Positions 17,115 to 25,898 of a DNA stretch of 58,125 nt are shown here, one piece after another. Source of the stretch: IMCC26077 sp964561165 (lineage in GTDB: Bacteria > Actinomycetota > Actinomycetes > Nanopelagicales > Nanopelagicaceae). The stretch spans positions 1 through 58,125 of the forward strand of contig CAZLOJ010000005.1 of assembly GCA_964561165.1 (NCBI GenBank), given 5' to 3'. The translations under genes and the position numbers were made by a program. Numbering within the stretch: position 1 is the first letter of the stretch; each line of letters begins with the position of its first letter. The notes beneath the pieces were generated by a model, which searched no databases, was not told the DNA's origin, and saw only the letters and a program-made list of their open reading frames with translations.

Positions 17115-19049
17115 GTGATTCTCCAGTCGTTGGCCTCCCCAGAGGAGCTCAAGAAGGTAGCCCCTGAGCACCTTCCTGCCTTAGCGCAGGAGATCAGAGA
17201 ATTCCTGATTCATTCGGTCTCTCGTACCGGTGGCCACCTCGGACCAAATTTGGGTGTCGTGGAGCTAACAATTGCGCTCCATCGAACCTTTAACTCACCA
17301 CATGATGTGCTCCTCTTTGATACTGGCCATCAAAGTTACGTCCATAAACTTCTTACCGGGCGACAAGAAGGATTTGAAAAATTGCGCCAGCGCGGTGGCA
17401 CATCGGGTTATCCAAACCGAAGTGAAAGTGCGCACGATGTCATCGAGAACTCACACGCCTCAACAGCGCTCTCGTGGGGCGATGGCATCTCACGAGCATT
17501 TTCACTACAAGGAATCACCGATCGATCAGTCGTCGTTGTTGTAGGTGATGGTGCGCTCACCGGTGGCATGGCGTGGGAAGCTCTCAACAACATCGCCGCA
17601 GCGAAAGATCGCTCTCTCGTCATCTTGGTCAACGATAATGAGCGCTCGTACAGCCCAACTATTGGCGGTATATCCACTTATCTCACGACTCTTCGCGCAA
17701 CGAAGGGTTATGAACGATTTCTTGAATGGGGAAAGAACGTACTTGAAAAGACCCCCGTTGTAGGGCAACCAATATTCGAAACGTTGCACGGGATGAAAAA
17801 GGGAATCAAAGACATCATTGCGCCCCAGGGCATGTTCGAGGATCTCGGTTTGAAATATCTTGGACCAGTCGATGGCCACGATATCGAGGCGATGGAGAAC
17901 ATTCTTAAGGCTGCAAAAGATTTTGGCGGTCCGGTGATCGTCCATGCGATCACAGAGAAAGGACGCGGATTCGCGCCTGCTGTAAACGATGAAGCAGAGC
18001 GGTTCCACGCGGTTGGTCCAGTGGATCCTGAGACGGGCGAAGCGCTTTCGACCACCGGAAAGACGTGGACATCGGTCTTCTCCGAAGAATTGGTTTCTAT
18101 TGGACGAAGCAACTCGGACGTTGTAGCAATTACCGCTGCGATGCTCGGTCCAACTGGGTTAGATAAATTCGCTCAAACCTTCCCTGATCGCACCGTTGAT
18201 GTCGGCATCGCTGAGCAACATGCGGTGGCCAGCGCGGCCGGACTAGCCTTCGGCGGTCTCCATCCAGTTGTTGCGCTCTATTCGACTTTTCTCAATCGAG
18301 CATTTGATCAACTTCTCCTTGATGTGGCGCTTCATAAGGCAGGTGTAACTTTCGTGCTCGATCGATCCGGCATCACTGGGGATGACGGCCCTTCGCATCA
18401 TGGAGTATGGGATCTTGCGCTTACTGGGATTGTTCCCAACCTCAAAGTCGCGGCCCCGCGCGATGGCTCTCGACTACAAGAGTTGCTTCGTGAGGCGGTA
18501 GCAATCTCTGATCAACCTACTGTGCTTCGCTTTCCAAAAGGGAGCGTTGCCGCAGATATCCCTGCATTTGAGCGACGAGATGGCATCGATGTGCTTTATC
18601 GCGGCGAAAGCGCAGATATCCTGATTCTGAGCGTTGGCGCTATGGCCAGCCTTGCTGTTGAGGCAGCTGCCCAGGCATATCGAGAAGGTGTTGGCGTTAC
18701 CGTAATCGATCCACGATGGGTTAAACCGTTACCGCCTGCAATCATCACTATGGCGCAACGCTACTCGCACGTCGTCGTGATTGAAGATGGAATCAGACGC
18801 GGTGGGATTGCAAGCGCTCTAGCCGAGAATATGCGCGATGCAGGAGTAGATATTCCTGTTCACTCAATCGGAATTCCACTGGCATTCATCGAGCATTCAA
18901 AGCGCGCCGAAATTTTGCAGGATTTGGGGATTACCGGACAGCAGATTGCGCGAAGCCTTGTCGAACTTCGATCAACTGGCGAACTTCCGATTATGGAAGG
19001 GATGCAACGCCCTTCGGATGAAAGCGTTGACCAGTCGCAGCCTCGCTAA
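17115..19049 (+). CDS. dxs: 1-deoxy-D-xylulose-5-phosphate synthase
   Basis: A 644-residue thiamine-diphosphate enzyme joining pyruvate and glyceraldehyde-3-phosphate, the first step of the MEP isoprenoid pathway. Motifs: DTGHQSYVHK, the TPP-binding GDGALTGGMAWEALNN (about 142-157), the central VGIAEQHAV with catalytic Glu and FLNRAFDQ, and GDDGPSHHG. Start is GTG. The C-terminus is slightly extended, and its last 59 bases overlap the 3' end of the convergent fadB-type gene. Confidence 0.96.
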   Translation: MILQSLASPEELKKVAPEHLPALAQEIREFLIHSVSRTGGHLGPNLGVVELTIALHRTFNSPHDVLLFDTGHQSYVHKLLTGRQEGFEKLRQRGGTSGYPNRSESAHDVIENSHASTALSWGDGISRAFSLQGITDRSVVVVVGDGALTGGMAWEALNNIAAAKDRSLVILVNDNERSYSPTIGGISTYLTTLRATKGYERFLEWGKNVLEKTPVVGQPIFETLHGMKKGIKDIIAPQGMFEDLGLKYLGPVDGHDIEAMENILKAAKDFGGPVIVHAITEKGRGFAPAVNDEAERFHAVGPVDPETGEALSTTGKTWTSVFSEELVSIGRSNSDVVAITAAMLGPTGLDKFAQTFPDRTVDVGIAEQHAVASAAGLAFGGLHPVVALYSTFLNRAFDQLLLDVALHKAGVTFVLDRSGITGDDGPSHHGVWDLALTGIVPNLKVAAPRDGSRLQELLREAVAISDQPTVLRFPKGSVAADIPAFERRDGIDVLYRGESADILILSVGAMASLAVEAAAQAYREGVGVTVIDPRWVKPLPPAIITMAQRYSHVVVIEDGIRRGGIASALAENMRDAGVDIPVHSIGIPLAFIEHSKRAEILQDLGITGQQIARSLVELRSTGELPIMEGMQRPSDESVDQSQPR

Positions 19050-21084
19050 TTCCTGTTCGATCAAGATAAGGCAAAATTCCACCGAGATGGAGCGGCCACC
19101 CAGTACCAAGCAGCATGCACAGATCAATCTCTGCAGGGGATGAGATCACTCCTTCATCGAGCATCATTCGCGCTTCAGTAGCTAGAGCCGTGAGTGCGCG
19201 TGTGCGAACTTCGTCGGCGGTAGATGCCTTAGCGCCCTTTTCGATACATGCTGCGGCATCAGGATTGATGGTGAGCGCACCATTCTCGCCTTTGATGTAG
19301 AACGTGCGAACGCCATTCTTCACCAATCGCTCGATAGTAGGGCTGACCCGATATCGCTCACCCAAGGTGGCGTTAAGTGTTTGCGCAACATGGAGCGCAA
19401 CACCAGGGCCAACTAAGCCGAGAAGTTCAAAGGAACTCATCGGCAGGCCAAGTGGAACCATTGCGCTATCAGCGACCTCGGGTGCAGTTCCTTCATCGAG
19501 GGAGTCGGTGATCTCGCCCATAAAGCGCATGAGTAATCGGTTCACCACGAATGCAGGAGCGTCTTTCACGATGACCATGGTCTTCTTGAGTTCTTTACCG
19601 ATCACGACGGCAGTTGCAGTGGTGGCATCGTCGGTATGAGGCGTACGTGCAATCTCCAGCAGCGGCATTACTGCAACCGGATTGAAGAAATGAAAACCAA
19701 TCACGCGCTCTGGATTCTTCAAGTGGTCGGACATGTTTGTGACAGAGAGCGATGAAGTATTGGTTGCGAGGATGCACTCAGGCGAGATGATTGTCTCAAG
19801 CTCCATGAAGAGCTTTCGCTTGATTTCCATCTCTTCAAAGACCGCCTCGATAATGAAATCGCACGGCGCAAAATCTTTATTGCTGGTACTTCCAGTGAGA
19901 ATTTGTTTGAGCCAACCAGCCTCTTCGATGCGCATTCGCTTCTTCGAGACCAGAGTATCGAGCTCGTTATGAATCCATGCCAAACCCTTATCGACCCGAG
20001 CTTGATCAAGGTCGGTGATATGCACAGGAACTTTCAGATTGCGCAGGATGAGCAGTGCTAATTGAGATGCCATCAATCCGGCACCCACTACGCCTACGCG
20101 CGTTACCTTTCGGGCAAGTGCTGGTTTAGGTGCGCCCTCTACCTTCTTCTTACTCTTCTGAATGAGGTTAAAGGCGTAGATCGATGCTCGGAATGGATCG
20201 CCCATCACTAATTCGTTGAGCGCGGCATCTTCAGCTGCGAAGCCGGCATCACGAGTAGCTGTTCTCGAATCAGCCATCAATTGCAAGGCAAGGCGTGGAG
20301 CATCAATTGGCGCATCGCCGTATTTCTTCTTCTTTGCGGCAGCGCCGATTTCGGCAGCTGCCTTCCATGCGCCATCATCTTTGCTGTGATTGACACGTTC
20401 AATCGTCTTCTTCCCTGAAAGCACATCGGCTGCAAAGGTGAGGGATTTTTCAAGGAAGTCGGCGGGCAAATAGACAGAATCAACGACTCCTAATTCGAGC
20501 GCTTCATGAGCTTTGAGCATCGTGTTGTTGTTGAGGGCGTTGACCATGATGACTTTGGCCGCCTTCTCTGGCCCAATTAACTGCGGCAGCAAGGTGGCGC
20601 CACCCCAACCAGGAACAAGGCCGAGAAATACTTCTGGCAGTGCGATGAAGGCAGTGCTGGCAAGGGTGCGATAGTTGCAATGCAAACCAATCTCGAGACC
20701 ACCGCCGAGCGCTAAACCGTTAATAAAGGCAAATGTGGGCTTCCCACACTCACCTAATCGTCGGAAAACATCGTGGCCAAATTTTCCAAAGGCACGCGCT
20801 TGTGCGCCATCAGTAACTGCCGCAACTCCACTGAGATCTGCACCTGCCGCAAAAATAAATGGTTTGCCAGTAATTCCAATTGCATCAGCGCCAGTTGCTA
20901 ACGCCTGATCTATCGCAGCGTTCAGGGCTTTTAAGCCTTCAGGGCCAATTGTGTTGGGCCGGTTGTAATCCAATCCATTGTCAATAGTGATGAGGGCGAG
21001 CCTGCCAGCAAATCCAAATGGAGCAAGATCAACTTCACGCACAAATGCATTGGTAACTACTTCTTCTAGCGCTGTAACGCTCAT
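18991..21084 (-). CDS. fadB: Multifunctional fatty acid oxidation protein (enoyl-CoA hydratase / 3-hydroxyacyl-CoA dehydrogenase)
   Basis: 697 residues from ATG 21084, with AGGA 8 bases upstream; 25 extra upstream codons overlap the thiolase gene and are not credible. The N-terminal crotonase domain (about 1-200) has both catalytic Glu contexts (GGGLEIG and LPEVFLG) and an oxyanion-hole FAAGADLS. The NAD-binding domain begins near 330 with GVVGAGLMASQLA. The dehydrogenase domain has ATNTSSLSV and GFHFFNPV. It carries out the middle two steps of beta-oxidation. It lies 2 bases after the thiolase gene in the same operon and overlaps dxs by 59 bases. Confidence 0.93.
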   Translation of the reverse strand: MSVTALEEVVTNAFVREVDLAPFGFAGRLALITIDNGLDYNRPNTIGPEGLKALNAAIDQALATGADAIGITGKPFIFAAGADLSGVAAVTDGAQARAFGKFGHDVFRRLGECGKPTFAFINGLALGGGLEIGLHCNYRTLASTAFIALPEVFLGLVPGWGGATLLPQLIGPEKAAKVIMVNALNNNTMLKAHEALELGVVDSVYLPADFLEKSLTFAADVLSGKKTIERVNHSKDDGAWKAAAEIGAAAKKKKYGDAPIDAPRLALQLMADSRTATRDAGFAAEDAALNELVMGDPFRASIYAFNLIQKSKKKVEGAPKPALARKVTRVGVVGAGLMASQLALLILRNLKVPVHITDLDQARVDKGLAWIHNELDTLVSKKRMRIEEAGWLKQILTGSTSNKDFAPCDFIIEAVFEEMEIKRKLFMELETIISPECILATNTSSLSVTNMSDHLKNPERVIGFHFFNPVAVMPLLEIARTPHTDDATTATAVVIGKELKKTMVIVKDAPAFVVNRLLMRFMGEITDSLDEGTAPEVADSAMVPLGLPMSSFELLGLVGPGVALHVAQTLNATLGERYRVSPTIERLVKNGVRTFYIKGENGALTINPDAAACIEKGAKASTADEVRTRALTALATEARMMLDEGVISSPAEIDLCMLLGTGWPLHLGGILPYLDRTGISEAATGQRFHPKGVASLP

Positions 21085-21086
21085 GG

Positions 21087-22283
21087 TTATTTCCTGCTCT
21101 TTCCGGTGAAATGTGGGTTCTCCCAGATGATGGTTCCGCCCATTCCCAATCCGATACACATGGTGGTGATCCCGTATTGAACATCAGGTCGCTCTTCAAA
21201 GCCACGAGCGAGGTTGAGGATGAGTCGAATTCCCGAAGAGGCGAGTGGGTGACCTACTGCTATGGCGCCACCATAGATATTTACACGCGGGTCATCATCG
21301 GCAATTCCAAAGTGATCGAGGAAGGAGAGCACTTGAATCGAAAATGCTTCATTAACTTCGAATAGCCCGATTTGATCAATTGATAAGCCTGCTTTTTCGA
21401 GCGCTTTAATTGTTGATGGCACAGGTCCGTATCCCATGATTTCTGGAGCAACTCCAGCAAAAGCAAAACTCACCAACTTAGCCTTTGGCGTGAGTGATCG
21501 TTTCTTCGCTTCACTTTCGCTCATCAGAAGTGCTGCAGTTGCGCCATCATTCAGCCCTGCAGCGTTGCCAGGCGTTACTCGACCAGCGGGGCGAAATGGC
21601 GTCTTGAGAGTTGCTAATGCCTCCATCGTTGTCATCGGACGAGGTGGTTCATCAACTGTTGCCACGCCCCAACCAAGTTCGGGGGAGCGCACGGCAACCG
21701 GAATCAAATCTCTCTGAATCTTTCCTTCTTTATAGGCAGCAGCCGTTTTCATCTGTGAGTTGTATGCATAACGGTCGGCGCGCTCTTTCGTTAAGTGCGG
21801 GAATTTATCGTGGAGACGTTCTGCGGTTGCGCCCATGGAAAGTGCATCCTGATCCACCATCTTCTCTGCTAAGTAGCGAGGGTTGGGATCCATCAAATCG
21901 CCCATTGGATGATTGCCCATATGTTCGACGCCGCCAGCAAGTGCAACGTTGTATGCGCCGATGGCAATACTTCCAGCGAGTGTTGTGACCGATGTAAGCG
22001 CACCTGCGCACCATCGATCCACTGAATAGCCAGGAACAGATTGTGGAATTCCCGCGAGCAGCGATGCGCTCCGGCCAATGTTCATGCCTTGATCGCCATT
22101 TTGTGCTGCGGCAGCGATGGCAACGTCATCGATATCTTCAGGTGCAATAGTGGGATTGCGTTCTAGCAAGCCACGAATACAGCGAACCATGATGTCGTCG
22201 GCACGTGTGCCGGCATATAGGCTGCCCGCTTTTCCAAACGGAGTGCGAACTGCATCGATGAGAACTACTGATTCGCTCTTCAT
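21087..22283 (-). CDS. fadA: Acetyl-CoA C-acyltransferase (thiolase)
   Basis: 398 residues from ATG 22283 (MKSESVVLIDAVRTPFG), with GAGGG close upstream. The thiolase active site is complete: acylated Cys in DRWCAGAL (about 91), His in NEAFSIQ, GGAIAVGHPLASSG, and the second Cys in CIGLGMGG. It cleaves 3-ketoacyl-CoA to acetyl-CoA. It is first in a two-gene operon with the multifunctional protein, forming a complete beta-oxidation module apart from acyl-CoA dehydrogenase. Confidence 0.94.
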   Translation of the reverse strand: MKSESVVLIDAVRTPFGKAGSLYAGTRADDIMVRCIRGLLERNPTIAPEDIDDVAIAAAAQNGDQGMNIGRSASLLAGIPQSVPGYSVDRWCAGALTSVTTLAGSIAIGAYNVALAGGVEHMGNHPMGDLMDPNPRYLAEKMVDQDALSMGATAERLHDKFPHLTKERADRYAYNSQMKTAAAYKEGKIQRDLIPVAVRSPELGWGVATVDEPPRPMTTMEALATLKTPFRPAGRVTPGNAAGLNDGATAALLMSESEAKKRSLTPKAKLVSFAFAGVAPEIMGYGPVPSTIKALEKAGLSIDQIGLFEVNEAFSIQVLSFLDHFGIADDDPRVNIYGGAIAVGHPLASSGIRLILNLARGFEERPDVQYGITTMCIGLGMGGTIIWENPHFTGKSRK

Positions 22284-22343
22284 AACACCCTCAATCTGAC
22301 ATCCATCTGAATTCCGCATCCATGGTGGAACGGCTTAGCAGAA

Positions 22344-22363
22344 AGGTTACTGGAGGGTAACTT
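22344..22363 (-). terminator. Weak hairpin at the efeU stop codon
   Basis: GTTAC/GTAAC arms flank a 6-base loop, and the message then reads CTTTCT. The stem is short (5 bp plus wobbles) and overlaps the stop codon, so termination here is uncertain. Confidence 0.3.
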
Positions 22364-23186
22364 ACTTCGCGACTGCCACCTGGGGTTTTGGTGAGCTCTT
22401 ACGAAGGTAGATCGGCAGCACCACGACTAGATAGGCCGCCCATGCCATCAGCTCCACCCATGAGAACTTAGTCCGGAAACCGAGCGTTCCTTGAAGGAAG
22501 GTGGCGATAATGGAATCTGGTGCCATCCATGCCGTGATGTTCCAGGCGTACATGCCCTCTCCTGGGAACCAGCCTAACTCCTGGAATTCGTGGATTCCGT
22601 AGGCAAGAACTCCGGCTGCAATGATGACAAGCGCAACTCCGGTGATGGTGAAAAATTTGCTGAGATTAATAGTGATCGCGCGGCGATAAAGGAGCCAACC
22701 AAGCGCAACGGCGGAGACTAAACCTACAGTCAATCCAATGGCAGGCGCACTGTTGGATGTTGCGGTTCTGAAGTTGGCATATGCGAAGACTGCGGTTTCA
22801 AGTCCCTCGCGGACTACAGCAAAGAATGCAGCAAGCGCCACAGTAAGGGGGCCAGTAGTTAGCGCAGTGGAGACTTTGCCGTGCAACTCTTCACGCAAAC
22901 CACGGGCAGCGCTCTTCATCCAGAAGACCATCCATGTGACAAGGCCAACTGCAACGAGTGATGTGGTACCCGCAAAGAGTTGTTCACCTCGCTCAGAGAG
23001 TTCAGCCGAAGTAAATGCCAAGAATCCGCCTGTGGCAAAACTAATTGCGAGCGCACTAGCAACGCCGATCCATACTGCTGCGAGATGTTTTCTATTTCCA
23101 ACTTTGACGATGTAGGCAATCAAGATTCCGACGATGAGCGCTGCTTCAAGGCCCTCTCGGATTCCAACAAGGAAATTACTTAACAT
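22362..23186 (-). CDS. efeU: FTR1-family iron permease (EfeU-like)
   Basis: A 274-residue membrane protein with about seven hydrophobic helices. The two iron-binding REGLE motifs are at about residues 10-14 (GIREGLEAAL) and 125-129 (VVREGLETAV), as in Ftr1/EfeU. It would import ferric or ferrous iron. EfeO and EfeB partners are not adjacent. The 118-base upstream gap holds three 7-base repeats (GCTCTGT type, 23221-23241) and the palindrome at 23278; no convincing IdeR/DtxR box is seen. Confidence 0.9.
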   Translation of the reverse strand: MLSNFLVGIREGLEAALIVGILIAYIVKVGNRKHLAAVWIGVASALAISFATGGFLAFTSAELSERGEQLFAGTTSLVAVGLVTWMVFWMKSAARGLREELHGKVSTALTTGPLTVALAAFFAVVREGLETAVFAYANFRTATSNSAPAIGLTVGLVSAVALGWLLYRRAITINLSKFFTITGVALVIIAAGVLAYGIHEFQELGWFPGEGMYAWNITAWMAPDSIIATFLQGTLGFRTKFSWVELMAWAAYLVVVLPIYLRKSSPKPQVAVAK

Positions 23187-23277
23187 CGTCGTGTGAACCC
23201 TTCATTCGGAGAGCGTTTTAGCTCTGTGCTCTGCGCTCTGTATCTACCGTCAACCCGAGCCTAAACCGGGGAGCCTT

Positions 23278-23305
23278 ATTTACGCAACTATTGTGTTGCG
23301 TAAAT
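23278..23305. repeat. Inverted repeat between rnd and efeU
   Basis: Eleven-base perfect arms (ATTTACGCAAC / GTTGCGTAAAT) flank a 6-base loop. The repeat touches the RNase D stop codon and lies about 95 bases upstream of the efeU start. There is no U-run. It could be a 3'-end hairpin for the RNase D gene or an operator. Confidence 0.45.
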
Positions 23306-24612
23306 CATGAGAGTTCGCTCACCTCTGCGGCCGAATCTGGCACCTGGAGCGGCTCGGTTTCACCTTCGATTGCCCGCAGGAGCGGGGCAGCGAAAGCGAT
23401 CTGCCAGGCCCTGGCGCCGCGCTCGGCCAGAAATTGGGCGACCTCGCTCTCGCTGCGACCGCCAGGTGGAGGCTCCTGCCAACAGAAGCGGCGAACGGTG
23501 TCTGGGGAAATTAAATTCTCGACCGGTACCTCCTCAGCGGCTGCGCACTCAGATAGACGCGCCTTCGCGTGCGTTAAGCGCGCATACGCGCGCGGAGATC
23601 GTTCACGCCACATTCGAATATGTGCCGGTGGCCCATCACTTGCGGGAGGTTTTGGAACGGAAGGATTTGCCCGCGCCCGTTCGAGCGCGCGCCACCAGCG
23701 CTCAGTGTCTCTCTTAAATGCTGGAAGCCCACTGAGTTGCGTAATCGAATGCGGGGCGCGCAGTGCGCATGCCACTAGAGCTCGATCATTAACAAGTCGC
23801 CCTGCGGCAATATCTCGTTCGCGCGCAATCTCATCGCGCGTTACCCATAATTCGCGAACGATTGCTAATTGTTCAGGTCGCTTCACTTGATGGATGCCAG
23901 AGGTCCGTCGCCAAGGCTCTTTTCGTCCCGTCGATGGGGTTAGTGAAGCGGCGAGGGCGGCATTGGACTCTTCGACGGCCCATTGGAGTTTCTTTCGCTC
24001 AATGAGCACGCGAACTATTTCATCTTTTAAATCCAGCAGTACATCAACATCGAGCGCGGCATAAATGAGCCAATCATGATGAAGCGGCCTGATGGACCAA
24101 TCAACAGCAGAATGTTCTTTTGCTAATCGAAGATTAAGAAGCGATTCGGTGAGCGCTCCTAAGCCAACCCGCGGAAACCCTGCGATTCGCCCAGCAAGTT
24201 CGGTATCAAATAATTGCGCAGGATTAAGGCCAATCTCGCGCAAGCACGGCAAATCCTGCGAACTTGCATGAATGACAACTGTCGTTGATTGGATCAAAGA
24301 ATTCAACGGAGCGAAAATTTTCGAGATATTTTCCTCTCCATGTTGCTCAGAGAGCGCAGCAGGATCGATCAGGTGCAAGCCACCGCCTCGTCGATAGACC
24401 TGAATCAGGTAGGCGCGTTGCGAATATCGGTAACCCGATGCCCGTTCTGCATCAAGTGCGATATCACCAGATCCAGCGGCAAGCGCCTGCACGACAGATT
24501 CCATTTGGTTGGCATCTGTAACCAACTCAGGAAGTGGTGCGCGTGGTGCGCCTAAGAGCGGTGGCGCCTCGAGCGAGTTTGGCTCTTCGCCGTCGAGAGG
24601 TTCATCGATCAT
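23305..24612 (-). CDS. rnd: Ribonuclease D (DEDDy exonuclease with HRDC domains)
   Basis: 435 residues. The DnaQ-like 3'-5' exonuclease domain (about 30-215) has ALDAERASG (Exo I), a middle Asp in HASSQDLPCL and Exo III YAALDVDVL with the Tyr of the DEDDy class. One HRDC domain follows at about 240-320, and a second HRDC-like region reaches the C-terminus. It trims structured RNA 3' ends such as tRNA precursors. Its start overlaps the DUF3000 stop by 4 bases (ATGA), a pairing conserved in actinobacteria. Confidence 0.92.
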   Translation of the reverse strand: MIDEPLDGEEPNSLEAPPLLGAPRAPLPELVTDANQMESVVQALAAGSGDIALDAERASGYRYSQRAYLIQVYRRGGGLHLIDPAALSEQHGEENISKIFAPLNSLIQSTTVVIHASSQDLPCLREIGLNPAQLFDTELAGRIAGFPRVGLGALTESLLNLRLAKEHSAVDWSIRPLHHDWLIYAALDVDVLLDLKDEIVRVLIERKKLQWAVEESNAALAASLTPSTGRKEPWRRTSGIHQVKRPEQLAIVRELWVTRDEIARERDIAAGRLVNDRALVACALRAPHSITQLSGLPAFKRDTERWWRALERARANPSVPKPPASDGPPAHIRMWRERSPRAYARLTHAKARLSECAAAEEVPVENLISPDTVRRFCWQEPPPGGRSESEVAQFLAERGARAWQIAFAAPLLRAIEGETEPLQVPDSAAEVSELS

Positions 24613-25202
24613 TTAGTGCGACGAACCATTGTTGAGATTCCATCACCGTGTGACAACGGTGGTAATCCAGCGCAGTGCGCCAAGAGCTCGCTCCAGCGTT
24701 CGACATGATCAAGAACTTGGGCAATAGAGCTCGCATGCAATGTCCATGATGCGCGAATCTCTAACTCAGATTGGGATGCGCGATCTGCAAGCTCGCCGAA
24801 CGAGGAGCTAAGTGCCAAAGTCACAGTGCCACTTAAGTGCGACGCATTGAGATCGGATAGAGACTCTTCAAACCATGACCAACCCACTTGAGGTAGTAGC
24901 GGGTCCGAGCCCATCTCTTGCTCCACGTCGGCTTTTATAAACGTGACTGCGCGAAGATCGCCACCCCATGTCTCTTGTCCGCCTGGTTCATGGAGCAAAA
25001 CAAATCGACCGTTGGCAATCTCCAAATCTCCATCAAAACACTCTGCGGTCATGGCAAAACCATGAGCTGCGAGTTTTGCTGGAGCTGGAATCTCCTCGCT
25101 CTCGATTTCGGGACGAGGGCGGAACCCGCGCAGGGCACGCAATAGTTCTTCGAAATCATCGATGAAACCAGTATCGTCTGCGCCAGCCACCTTTCCACTC
25201 AT
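24609..25202 (-). CDS. DUF3000 protein
   Basis: A 197-residue soluble protein. The FEELLRALRGFRPRPEIE N-terminus and GWSWFEESL segment identify the actinobacterial DUF3000 family, and linkage to the RNase D gene supports it. Function is unknown; a shared operon suggests an RNA-related role (inference). The ATG is preceded at 7 bases by TACCCT. Confidence 0.87.
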   Translation of the reverse strand: MSGKVAGADDTGFIDDFEELLRALRGFRPRPEIESEEIPAPAKLAAHGFAMTAECFDGDLEIANGRFVLLHEPGGQETWGGDLRAVTFIKADVEQEMGSDPLLPQVGWSWFEESLSDLNASHLSGTVTLALSSSFGELADRASQSELEIRASWTLHASSIAQVLDHVERWSELLAHCAGLPPLSHGDGISTMVRRTK

Positions 25203-25209
25203 ATATATA

Positions 25210-25215
25210 AGGGTA
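25210..25215 (-). promoter_or_regulatory. -10 element TACCCT of leaderless DUF3000-rnd operon
   Basis: It lies 7 bases before the ATG at 25202; the spacer is the alternating TATATAT. Confidence 0.55.
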
Positions 25216-25231
25216 AGCAGGGCAGTGGCCC

Positions 25232-25786
25232 TTAGCGGGAGGCGCGCTCGTATTTTTCAAACGTTGTTTGATTGATTGTTTCTGTCGATGTGAGCGCCAT
25301 TACCGAGCGCAACAACTCATCATTGAGGAAGTGGCCATCACCAACGGCGGCAACTCGTGAGATGTAACAGATGTCGATGAGGTCATCTTCGAGTAAGAGA
25401 TGAAGTAACTCCACTCCACCTTCACAGAGAATTGTTTTAGCGAAATCTCGCTTCAATTCGGCGATGAATTCTGCAATCGATGAGAGTGAACCACTCACTA
25501 CGCTGGCGCCGGGGAAGGTGGCGCTCGATTGCGAGCGGGAGAAGACGATCAACGGATGGGGGGCGCTTTGATACGGCTCGGCAGCTGCGGTTGCGCCCCC
25601 GACCAAGATGGCCGAAATATCCGCTCCATTACGTAAAGCAAGAAAGCGCTCCCGATCCTCAGCGGTGCGCAAGCTTCGGCTACCTCCATTGAGACTGGTC
25701 GCCCCATTGCTGGCGACCACTAGCGAGGCGACGACGGTGGGGCCAGAGAGAGTTGTGGCCCCCGTGGAGATTGCCGAATCAGACAT
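25232..25786 (-). CDS. RibD C-terminal-like pyrimidine reductase
   Basis: 184 residues from ATG 25786. A longer frame to 26119 runs into the divergent NlpC/P60 gene and is rejected. The domain resembles the dihydrofolate-reductase-like reductase of riboflavin synthesis (SLVVASNGATSLNGGSRSL, GADISAILVGG, ILCEGGVELLHLLL). It is shorter than typical (about 220-250) and has no deaminase domain, so it may be a paralogue of RibD with another substrate. It lies just upstream of DUF3000 on the same strand, as in other actinobacteria. Confidence 0.8.
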   Translation of the reverse strand: MSDSAISTGATTLSGPTVVASLVVASNGATSLNGGSRSLRTAEDRERFLALRNGADISAILVGGATAAAEPYQSAPHPLIVFSRSQSSATFPGASVVSGSLSSIAEFIAELKRDFAKTILCEGGVELLHLLLEDDLIDICYISRVAAVGDGHFLNDELLRSVMALTSTETINQTTFEKYERASR

Positions 25787-25792
25787 GGCCCA

Positions 25793-25798
25793 ACAGTA
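25793..25798 (-). promoter_or_regulatory. -10 element TACTGT of leaderless RibD-like gene
   Basis: It lies 6 bases before the ATG at 25786 and decides that start over the longer frame. Confidence 0.55.
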
Positions 25799-25885
25799 GG
25801 CTAGGGCTCGTTTACGCGGCCGATTCACAGGTGATTTTTCGGCGCGGCAGGCACTTTGGAGTTGAGCGGGCGGGAGCTGCCTGGT

Positions 25886-25891
25886 TAGCCT
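25886..25891 (+). promoter_or_regulatory. -10 element TAGCCT of leaderless NlpC/P60 gene
   Basis: It lies 7 bases before the GTG at 25899. The divergent RibD-like promoter is 88 bases away. Confidence 0.6.
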
Positions 25892-25898
25892 TGTCCCT

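Noticed and set aside
23187..23277. IdeR/DtxR iron box upstream of efeU
   Set aside because: A half-site-like TTTAGGCT occurs on the minus strand, but the second half is missing.
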